A stretch of DNA of 64,000 nt from Liolophura sinensis. Taxonomy: Eukaryota; Mollusca; Polyplacophora; Chitonida; Chitonidae. The stretch is taken from NCBI RefSeq assembly GCF_032854445.1, contig NC_088295.1:65765249-65829248 (forward strand). The letters are read 5' to 3'. Made by a program: the position numbers and the translations under genes. The notes under the pieces were generated by a model, which worked only from the letters and a program-made list of their open reading frames with translations, did not search any database and was not told the DNA's origin. Positions 36,501-48,500 of this stretch are shown piece by piece. Every line of letters starts with the position of its first letter. Positions within the stretch are counted from its first letter, which is position 1.

Positions 36501-39500
36501 GTCACTCTGTAGACTTCTGGAGTCATGTCTTAGGTAAGTCAATCTGCAGACTGCTGGAGTCATATCTTTAGGTAAGTCATTCTGCAGACTGCTTTTGTCA
36601 TATTTTAGGTAAATCACTGCTAGAGTCATGTTTAGGTAAGCACAATTCAAGTGAAATTTGGAAAGCCTGGAATTTGAAAGTACATGTAACTTTCCCGGGC
36701 CTTGGTCATGTCTGAAAATTAGGTTTTTTAACAGTTGGGCCTTGGAAATCCTTGAAATTAGGACACATTGTCTTGTGAAAATTTGGGTATCAAAACATGT
36801 TGGAAATGGCTTCATGCACTGCCGTGTATACAATGTATGGGAAAGACTCAAAGTTTACTTAATTATAAAGATTATTTTCATTGTTTTAAGTTTGTCAAGA
36901 TGTAGAATATTCATTCCAAACAGACTGAAAAATGTGAATTTTGTTCACCAATTTTGACGTATTTAATTTGTATGAACCATGGTGAATCATTCCATAGTTT
37001 ATACCTGATTTATACATTTTTATGCTATTCTTAATCCACCTGGTGTATTCCAAAATCAGGACTTAGTCCCTGTGTGAGTACTGCTACATGTATTGTGTAG
37101 CCATGGTGATAAGTGTTTATTTGGTTTCAGATGCTGTGCTCATATATCTGAGCTAGAACACAAGTATTTCAGTAGCGGTAACAACCAGAGCAATCTGCCC
37201 AAAGTGCTACCAGGACAGGTCATTGAGAGGTATGTGTACTGAGTATTCAAAGTTTCTCCGCTGACTGGTATATATGAATAAATGAATGCTTGGGGTTTAA
37301 CGTCTGTTACCCTAATAGATATTAGTTGTGCTGAAAGCAAAATATTATGTTTCTCTCCCAGTTTTTGGAAAAGTAAAGATATGAAAATTTTGTTCATTAA
37401 ATGGACTAACCATATGAGAAAAAAGAAACTAAATATTCCTGCTACATGCATGCTGGCTAAAAAGAGCAGACCAGGTGTCCCAAAAATTCAAAGCAATAGG
37501 GTATATGTGACTGATAATTTACAAACATACATGATGGAAATTTATACCCTGACATGTTTATTGACTTCATTGATTGCATGTTTTTATTAAAATATTTATT
37601 TATTTGCAAGGCATTTTATGCTGTACTCAAGAGTATTTCATTTATATTTCACCGAGAGGTAAACAGACAGAGTGCAGGGGAAACCTACGACCTATTAAAA
37701 TAAAATAAATATTATTAAAATGGAATGAATCATAATAATGATGAATAATAGTTAATTAGCTACATTTAGGTGACCATGAGCAATAACTGTGGTTTGTGGA
37801 CTCATGTATAATTTAAATTATTTCAGGGAGCCTGATTTTATGTCAGGTTTTTTGATGCAGACAGTTCCTGTAGCAGTGGCACCCAGAATCAATGTGCCTG
37901 AACTCATTAAACAGAGTGGTATAGAGGCAGGTTGGGACAGTGCATTATCAGGTGGAGGGGTGTTGAGTGCTTCCCAGACTGCAAAGGCTCTGTGTGGACT
38001 GTCTCAGGAAGTGGACAGGTAGGATCTGGATGCATTACATGGATACATGTGCAAAACATAGATTCTGGCAATAGAAGTTGACATCTCTCACTGTTTGTAG
38101 GCTGTTATAGCAATACATTTACATCTCTGTGCTTGACGATGCTTGCGTGACCATTTGTGCAGTCTAATGCCTTGTGAAGACTCTTTCCAAACAAATATGG
38201 TGTGTATATATGCATGTCACACATGAGAAAGTTTGTCTTGCCAAAGGTTGGAGATTTACGCGGAGCACCCATGAAACTGGTTGCCATCGTATAAGCGAAA
38301 CAATCTTGAGCATGCATTGGACAACAATCAGATAAAAAAAATAAATACAGTACACCAAGCACAGATTGTTTCATTTTCGGCTGAGCTTGTTTAAAGGCCG
38401 GTTGTGGCGTAAGTTGAAATTTTGTTGTGTATGTTACAGGTTGTTTGAAGATGCTGCCAACAAGTTGAACATGGGAGCTCTGTTGGGATTTCTGGGAGAG
38501 CTGTGTGATGCCAGTCAGATCCAGCTCTCTAAATCTCGAAGGCAGGAGGATGGTACTGAGGGGGTGGTCCTAGCTGCCAGTCATCTACCCACCAACGCGC
38601 TCCATCTATACCGCCTACAGGATGTGATGATGAGGCTACTTCACAGTGGCAGACCACTACTCCACCTACTGAGGGCTTGGACAGTAGTCTCCCCTTATCT
38701 GGCAGAGGTAAATGGATGCAAATTTTGAGGATAACAGAATGTGAAATAGTTAAATTCTTAAAGAAAAGTCTTTAAAACTGATGCTAACTTTTGAATTTCT
38801 CATGTGCGTATGTTATTGCTTTTGGTAAGCAAAACTGAAAACTTGTTTTGTTTTGGGTCCTAATGTCTTCATGTGTTTTACCTGTGTGTAAATGTTGACT
38901 ACCAAGATCATATTAAATCAGTAAGTATGCTACATTTTTTGTGCTTCTTTGGTCAGGATAGTCGGGGGAAAAATTTTGTATATATAGCTTACATTGTGGT
39001 TTTTACTTTTCAGGCTGCAGGTCATATCGATAGGAACATATCTAAGATGGCTGTCAGTTGTATCCATGGTTACATCACTGCCATGGTCAGTAACTCTCCA
39101 GAATTACCCCATTTCCATGTGAATGAGCTGCTGTGTAAAACACTGGAGACTCTGCTGTGTTTAGATCTGTGTGATGGAGATGTGCAAGACCAGGTGGGTA
39201 CAGGACAGAGAGTATCCTGAATCTGTTAGTTGTTAAATTGAACTAAATTATAAATGGAATGGAGATAGATGTTTATTCTGATCATATACTTGCTTTGGTA
39301 GAAAATATGGGCTTTTGTAATGAGCAGGATATCAAATTTTTTAAATGTTTTTTCTTCTGTTTTTGTTTTTTGTTTTTTTTCGTAAAATAATTCCTTGGCC
39401 AGTAGATCACATTTTTCCACTTGGTGTTTGGTCATTTCACTTTAGTACTTAGTGCAGTAATATAAAATACTTCCACATGATCAAAAACATTGAGACCTGC

Positions 39501-42500
39501 CCTGACTTTGTGTTGATCCATTCCCTGCAGGTGCCGAATTACCAGTGATGTTGCTTCTTATAATAATATAATTGTAGAGCACGTTATATTATTCGTTGCA
39601 GGTTGTATGTTCTATATGTGAGTTAGTGGAAGCTTGTACCGCTGAGATACGCTCGGGCTGGCGCCCTTTGTTCGCTGCACTCCGAGCTGTCAAAATCGAG
39701 TACACAGCCAACGAGGAGGTGAATGAGGCTCGTCAGCGTCATGTGACTGCAGTGTTGGATGTATTTGATGTGTTCCTGTCGACAGATAACGTGCATGTGT
39801 TTGCTAATGCTACTGTCGACTGTATCCTCTGTCTGCTGAAATATGTTAGGGGACCAGGTAGGGCCTGGATCTTGATGTGATTGAATATATACTATAATTC
39901 TTATGACAGTTAGGACAGATATTAGAAGTGTGGAAAGTATAGCTATCAAATCAATACAATCAGTACAAATAATTTTCTAAAGTCGGGTAGATTTATTTAT
40001 TTATTTGATTGGTGTTTTACGCCATACTCAAGAATATTTCACTTATACAACAGCGGCCAGCATTATTGTGGGTGGAAACCGGGCAGAGCCCGAGGGAAAC
40101 CGATGACCATCTGCGGGTTGATTGGCAGACCTTCCCACGTACGGCCGGAAAGGAAGCCAGCATGAGCTGGACTTGAACTCACAGCGCTAAAGTCTGGTAG
40201 ACAATCACAGTGTAGTACTGTAATTTAACTTATTTTATGGACATTTTAGAGTATTCAAGTTTTACTTGGCCTAAGACTAACTGGAGTAAATGTACAGATC
40301 AACTTCATTTTTACTCGTATTAAACACAGATTTCTTGTGATAATTTTTACACTTGTACGTATGTGGCAACTGTTACAAAATGGTATAATCTTTCCTTGCT
40401 GTTATTTCTTATTTGAAGTTATAAATGTGTATGGTGAAATATGTATGGTGTTTATAACTTGAAATGAGAAATAACAGCAAGGAAATATTATCCAATTTTG
40501 AAACAGTTGCTAGAATTTTATGTTTGGAATACAAAATACAATGAATATGCTATCTCTGTTAGAGCATGTATTCCTTGGGCTTTCTTTCATTAAACTGCAG
40601 GACACAATTTTCCCTGCACATATCTCATAAGTGAATTTTCGATTTAGGATGTCACAACAAAAAGGAAGTTTTGTTAAAAAATATGAAGAATTTATTTCAC
40701 ATATTTTGTGAAGTGATGTTAGGAACATTACAAACTAATCACTTGTAGACTATAATACGTAGTAAACTGACAGTTTTGTGAAATCCTCCTCCTGAAAGCT
40801 CCACCTTTTTTCTCCTCCATTTTCAGGAGAGTTCCAGGCTGACCTGGATGATGATTCAGACTCTGGCAGTGATGCTGGGTTAACAGAGCCAGGAGCAGAT
40901 GAGAACCTGGCAGAACCTGCCCTCAAGTACCTGGAGAAGTGTTGCAGTATTCTGTCCTCTATGTGGAAGATCCCGGTCTGCCCCGCCTTCAGCGGGGCTC
41001 ACAGGTAAGGCTTCAAATCTCGAGCGTTTGGTTCTCCACATGAACATTAGACCATGGGGAAACAGCATATTTTTTAACCCTGTGAGGTGGCACTAGTTTG
41101 CAGCAGGACGTTGAGCTGTAGTAACATCAAGAATGGATTGTTGCATAACGTTTACACCGTTACAGTGTATAAGTTTCAGCTGTAACGTTGTATTGTCTTT
41201 AACATGACATCATCATAATGAGACCCACAACCATCCAAAGGTTGCTGGAAGACCTTCCCACGTATGGCTGGAGAGGAAGACAGCCTGAGCGTCCGCATTG
41301 ATGTGAGACTCCTGGGTCATTGTGCTACCTTGGTGTGCTAACCCCCACAGCCACGGAGGCCCTTGGCTGTGACTTTAAGTTATGAGGTTTGTCAGGTACC
41401 TGCATTATTATGTGCACTGGTTTCCCCTTGTTTCTTCCTGGTCATTCCGTACACCTGGTTACCGTTGCAGAAGTGAAATATTCTTCAGGGTGGCATGAAA
41501 GCCTAGTCAAATAAACAAATGAATCAATCTTACTTGTTTGACAGAATTCACTCTGGCAGTTCCCCTACATTGGTGGATCCTTCCATCCCCAACATAGACT
41601 TTGATGGGTTTAAGAGGGCATTTATAGAGGAGGAGGATGAAGGAGACAGGGATGGTGAAAGAGACAGAGACATGGAAGACTCTGACGAGTCAGGGGAAGG
41701 AAACTATCACTCCATCACCATGGCAGAGTTTGAGGCAGCTGAGGACGGCAACCCTGCACCGAAAAGTCCCAAGGACAAGGCACAGCTGGAAGACAAGTCA
41801 CATCAGAAAGTCTCAGATAGGAATCGTGCAGGGTCTGAGTGTAAAGCCAGCAGTAAGGCAGCAGTCACCCTGGTGAATCTGGATGAGCTGGACAATCCCA
41901 CGGGGATACTGCATGTGTGGTACCTGGTGCTGGAGGGACTGGCTAGTGCTATAGCTGTCTGCCCCAAGTCTTATCAACCTCAGACACTGGAGATGCTGTT
42001 TGAACTGCTGAGGTCAGCAGCCAATGTGCCAGGTTTGTGTACTAGAGGATTTTAGTTTGTTTGGTAGGGGACATTTTACATCCAAAGGTGATTGATATTA
42101 AAGTCGCTTTGTAGTGTCGAATGATGCCGTACTTTGGAAATAAACATTTCTTCGTCTTATAATAGAACTTAGAAAGCTAAACATATCACATATTTGACAT
42201 GCTTAAATGTTTTACTGAATGTTTCGGTACATTTTGTTTTCAGAACTTTTTTCATGCATTGGTAGTACTAGATCATACAATTCTGAAAGATTTTTTTAAA
42301 ATGGAAGAAAAAAAACAAAAGTTAGTATCAGTTAAAAGAGTATTCTTTTCTTAATTTTCTATGGAGTTATTTTTGACAGAAAGGCAAACAATTAAATGTT
42401 TGATATCTGTGGCAGGTTTTATGGATTGTATTGATAATGTTGGAGGCATGTGGTCTGAAGAATAGCAGTTTTTTTTATTCATTCATTTTCACCTTTATAG

Positions 42501-45500
42501 CGGGAAATTCTGAGGAGTCTTCTTTTGCTATGTCTAGTTTTGCATAGAAATGGCTGTTTTAACTTTGTATTTTAGATACCAAGTTGTGGTGGGTGTGTAT
42601 TTTAGGTCTAGAGTTTGCCTTGTTTTGTGTGAACCACCGAGTATTACCCATGTTTCTGTGATGTGTGTGTGTGTGTGTGTATTTTAGGTCCAGAGTTTGC
42701 CTTTTTTGTGTAAACCACCTGATATTACCCATGTTACAGTGATGTGTATGTATATTTTGGGTCCAGAGTTTGCCTTGATTTGTGTGAACCACCTGGTATT
42801 GCCCGTGTTACAGGTGTGTGTGTGTGTGTGTTTTAGGTCCAGAGTTTGCCTTGTTTTGTGTGAACCACCTGGTATTGCCTATGTTACAATCATGGCTCCG
42901 CCGCTCCACCAGGCTGTATGGGTACTGGGAAGGACCCGTGGCTAACTTCAAACAGTGTTGTGGGCTGTGCACAGACTTGGTGGTGGAATTTGTTGTGCTG
43001 TTCTCAGGTAAGATTTGCAAGAGACATGCATGCACAGGATTCATAGAAGTCCTCTGGACGAGCTTGTACTCGGTCCGTCCTTTGAATAAAAAGCTCAATG
43101 ACTGGTTATACTTATTCAGTTTGAGGTTGTTTTTTTTTTTCAAAGACATATTAATAATTTTACATAAACTAAATTTGAAGATGTCCAAAGTTCTGCGAAG
43201 CAGCGTGTTTGCATTACGAGGTATGTCCCTATTATGAAAATGTTCATAACCCTCTGCAATTGATTAGATTTAAGAAGGGAATTTTTAGAAGTGATATTCC
43301 AATTGTTCCGTTTTGACGCTAGTGTAGTGCGAGTGACTGCATGTTAACGCATGCAGAGTGACTGGTTTTCTCCCCCTGACATCAGGTGGCGCTAATATAT
43401 TCAGCTCCTTTCCAGGCAAGCATGCAGTTTGCCTCAAGGTTTCGTTTTCGCGAGTCTGAACTTTGATGAATGGCTTATAGCTGGGAAATTAAAACCTTAT
43501 CTGCCAGATATGAACAATTACCTGCAACATCGATTTGCTATGAAAACATGTTTTTTGTTCAATTACTGAACACCAAGTTGTGTGCTGCTTTTTCAGGCCG
43601 TTGAAATCCAGCCGTGTTAGTCATGGAAAAAGTGACAATTCATTGATACATAAGCAGTGTATTTTATCTCTCAACATTTCCATTTAAAGATCAGTATAAT
43701 TAACACTCCATGTTTGTGGAGTTTCTAACTATTTGTGGGTCTCTTAATTTTCTTATTACCTGCGACTGATTTTCATGGTAAATTTCACATTAGTACCCTC
43801 TCAGTATGTCAAATCAGACTTCATTTTGAACTGCTTTTGTTGATTGAAATCTTCGTATATTTTCTATAAGTAAGGATAATATTTCAAGAAAATTGAAATA
43901 ATGCACAGAACATTTATCTTAATGCACTATTCAGATTATTTTCTAGTACACATGTAAGGTGTTATATGTTTTTTAATTTCTCAAATGTGTTTTCTTTTTC
44001 TTTAGATGATTTTTGACATTTCCTATTATAGACTGAGTGACAACCACATATTCCATGAGCCATTAATGCATGACCATTCTGAATATTTTTTAAAAGTGAT
44101 GTCAAGACGAATTGCTCATGTTGCTGAGTTACAGTCAGTCTAGACTTATACTCTAAGTTGTAAGCTTTTTGGGCAGGTCTTCACCTGCACTGGTATCCTG
44201 AAATGCATGTAACAATTATCAGTTTGCAGCATCAACTAGGAGGCCAGTCTGAGTCCATATATAGGCAGTGATGAATACTTTAATCAGTGAAGGACAGTAA
44301 AGTACAAAAATGTTCAATTTTAGTATCTCGGACGGTTGGTTAAAAGAAAAATAAACTGAATTTGGCCCTGAAAATGGCCGTCGGTATGTGGAAAAATGAC
44401 TTCTGTGAACACCTGATGCATCTATGTTAGTGCATTCTATCTGTGATAAGATAAGGATTTAGCTCTTTTATACAGGCCTGTGTAAGGCAAGTTGTATTAT
44501 AGTATTGTGTTCCTTGTTCATCCATCAGTCTGTTCATTCGCAAACTTATTGGTATTACAACTATAGGTACGTATAATAAAATTTGTTTCTTTTTTGTCCC
44601 TACCGCCGCAGCGTAAGTGTGTCGAGTAACATCACGTTATGACTTACAGAACTGTGCCCTTTTGTGATGTATTGGTTTTTCGCTGCTTCTTGTTTGATAA
44701 AGAGCGATCATTTGTATTTTGATTAGAAACACCAAGCCTGATTATCTGATGTTCATTCTGCCATGACACATATGTTCAGCTTCTGAAAGCCATGTTTAAC
44801 TTACTTATGACTTGATTGGTATTTACGCTGCACTGAAGTTAATTTAATGTCATGTATATGTAAGTGGAAATAACGTAACTTTGAGTACTGTCTAAATGGC
44901 CATTCAGGGCAGGAAACAAATCGATAAGGTTTTGGGTATACTAGTATAAAGAATCAGTTGTACAATTTTGTCATGTAAAAACATCAATACATGTACAAAT
45001 TATGGGAGGTGGGGGGGCTTCGTGGCTCAGTTGGTTAGCGCAGCGTAATTGCACACGAGCCTCTCACCAATGCAGTCACTGTGAGTTTGAGTCCAGCTCA
45101 TGCTGGCTTCCTCTCCGGACTTATAGTCATGGGTTCCCGTCGGCTCTGCTCGGTTTCCTTCCACCATAATGCTGGCCACCATCAGATAAGTGAAATATTC
45201 TTGAGTACAGCGTAAAACATGCAGTAAAAAAATGAAACAAATTATGTGCCCATACACAAATACATGTATATATAATTTTGTTTCAGACAAAGGGGCTGTA
45301 GACATCCAGCTGGACCTGATGTTGAAGCAGCTGTTAGATGTACTGATTGAGTGTGTGGCTTTACCAGTGGAGGTCATCTCCAGGCTTGGCTGCTCCTGTA
45401 TCAAGTAAGCTCACTAACATTCAAGTGGTATCTTGTGAATCTTAGATGCTTTGTCAGGTAGGCGCAGTAATATGCCAGTGGTATTTTGAGAAACTAAAGG

Positions 45501-48500
45501 TCTGTAACGAGGTCTGTGTCAGGTAGTGTGAATAACATGGCATTGGTACGGCTCGGTTGCCCAATGGTTAGAGCGTCTGCCTCAGAGACGGGTTATACCA
45601 ATACTTTAAAAGTGGTATTTGCTGCTGCCTCAATTGGCGCTCAGCACTGAGAGGTTAAAGCAAGGAAACATAACTGGTTGGCATGGTGTCAGTATAATGT
45701 GACTGGTGGAATGTCGTGTCTAAATGTCTTTGGCATGATACTTCAATGAAGGCAACACTTTGGTGGCATGGACTCTTCCTGCCACAATATATATACACAC
45801 TCCTAATGACTCCTCATTGTCACATGACTGAAAAATTGTTAAGTACAATGTTAAAACTCCAGCATACCTACACTCATGGCATTGGTGTCTTGTGAAATTT
45901 TTGAGTATGTGTTGATTTAACATGCATGTTTTTTAGTCATGTGGTGTTTATTCAATCCCAGTCTTGGACAGGTACTTTGTGGAGATTCCCAAGTATCCAT
46001 TGTTCTTCATTCTTTTGAGGTAGTCTTACACAAATTTCCCAAGAGTTTTAAGCATGTTTTGCGAATGAAAGTCGGGTGTGGGAAATTTTGTCATTTCCTT
46101 ACTATAAAATTTCGTGGTTTGCCCCTGGGTCTGTGGTTTTCTCCACCCATTAAACATAATTTATGCAGTCATAATCTTCTTGAAAATGGTGTTAAACAGC
46201 TACCAATTCGCAGTAACTATGCTCTTGAGGAAAAGCTAAAAGCCTGCCAAAAATGTGCTAGTGGTAAACTACCATCTTTTCCTCTGAAAACCTCTACCAT
46301 TCCAGCACGAGTCATGTTATTTTCCTTTTATATGTGACAGGCATTTGTTACTGAGCAGTGGTCCTATGTTACCTGAGCCCATGTGGCAGATAGCTGCACG
46401 GGGGATGGACAGAGCTATTGAGGTGACAACGTACAGGGTGCGCCAGCTCATGCTGCTCTTCCAGGCTAACTCTGAGAACTTCTACGGAGACATTGGACAG
46501 GTGAAAGTGGCTACGAGGAAAGACTCAACAGTGATGGAATGCCAGAGATTACGACATCTGGCTCAACAGGTCAATCTTTTTGATGTTTTACAATGTGTTC
46601 TGTATTTTCAAAGTTTCGGCTGTGCATGCTTACCATTCTACGTTATATCCCTTTGAAAGAGTAGAATTTTATAACTCCTATCTTTGGACCCCTGCCGAAA
46701 ATTACCTATAAATCAATCTAAAGATGAAGTAGAAGGAATCAAAATAAAATTAGCAAAGAATCCATTTTAAAAAAAAAATTCCCAATGAAAGTCAACTGCT
46801 CTCTCGGCAGGTATTTAAAAAAAAAAAATGAAGTCACTCCGCTCCATTACATAGGCCTACATGTAAGCAAACAGATAGTTTACTCTCTAAATCGGGACCA
46901 AAGACTCCTACAGTACTGCTCGACCCTATCCTAAAAATGTATCTGCCACATGTGTGGGTCAGAACATGCACATAAGGAGGGCATAATATTGCTGGAAGAT
47001 GTTCACATCATGCGCTGATCATACGCCAATCATACGCCGATCATACAGCCACGCCATGACAGGTGAATCATCTGCGTAGGATGGGCACAGGATCTGACCA
47101 TCATCACCGTAGGGTTTTGCGACATACATTAAGATTTGCACATAAACTCATCTAACTTTTAACAAATGCCACATTCTTTGACACCAAAAGTGAAAGTGCC
47201 TTAAAATGGTCTTAACGAGACTTTATGTACCGACTGATCAAGATTCATGTAAGATACGATGAGGAACATGCCAACAGTAGGATGATAGGCGTAGAGTATA
47301 TCATTAGGATCAGACAGTACTGTATCTTTCCAGTCATGTCATGAAACTGTCAACAGGTGTATTGTCCCATTTAGTTAGTTCACTGTAGGAAATTCACATC
47401 TCTGTTAGGTGAATTGCTCTTCTCACCCATTTAACTATCATTGTTCTGTCATTGTGAAAACAGGATGGTAACATTGCAAAACACTCGCATTTAATCACTC
47501 ATACTGTAAATGTATGTTTTGTCAGGTTGATTTATTTATTGGAAATAGAACAGGAGTAATTAATTCTTTTTACATATTCTTGAAATTTTCTCATGACAAC
47601 CTTAACTCTGCCATTTATCTGTCTTTCATCTTTGTTAGACGTTGTCTGAATTATCTAAGTGATGTGTGAAATGTTGTGCAGGTGTTTCTGCTGGACAACC
47701 AGATGACGTGTGTGGGTCAGATGAGCTATGACCTAGAAACAGACAAATCCTATGTGTTTCTGCTCTACCCTCCCGGCTGTGAGACTAGCCTGAACCCTGA
47801 TGATATCCTCACCAGGTATGCATCACCTCTCATATTACAAGAGTTTGGCTTTTTGGAGGTCATTTGCTGGGGCAGTCATCTATAGTGTGCTCATTTCCCA
47901 CCACAAGTCCATGGTTGATCAGATTGTGTGTTTGAATTTAGCGCTGGGCCTTAAGGTTTTCGTCTGGAGGTTTGTCTGATGTCTTCTGAGGCCTTCTGGT
48001 TTGTTCCATGCAGTCAAAACAGTAAATTAACAAATAGGATGCCAACATCAATATACCATATAATTTTTGCCTTATTCCACCAGTTTGAAGCACTTTAGCC
48101 TTATCAAGACAAGCTGTAGTTGTTTATTTATGTATTTATTTGATTGATGTTTTATGCCGTACTCAAGAATATTTTACTTATACGACGGCGGCCAGCATTA
48201 TGGTGGGAGGAAACCCGGCAGAGCCCGGGGGAAAGCCCACAACCATCCACAGGTTGCTGGCAGACCTTCCCACATACGGCCGGAGAGGAAGCCCGCATGA
48301 GCTGGACTTGAACTTACAGCGACGGCATTGGTGAGAGACTCCTGGGTGATAACGCTGCGCTGGTGCACTAACCAACTGAGCCACGGAGGCCCCCAGCTGT
48401 AGTTATGGTAAATGCTTGTAATAGGATGCAGGCAGATGAAAGTGGCAGATGTAATCTATAGAAACTGAGGCTTTTAAACTTAAAGACTTTTACATTTATT

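Noticed and set aside
36248-36645. A CRISPR-like array of direct repeats.
   Set aside because: Units are contiguous without unique spacers, the host is an animal, and the repeat derives from the adjacent exon edge.
45015-45090. A functional tRNA gene.
   Set aside because: A and B boxes are present, but no acceptor stem or anticodon arm closes. The sequence continues into a SINE body and is one of many copies.
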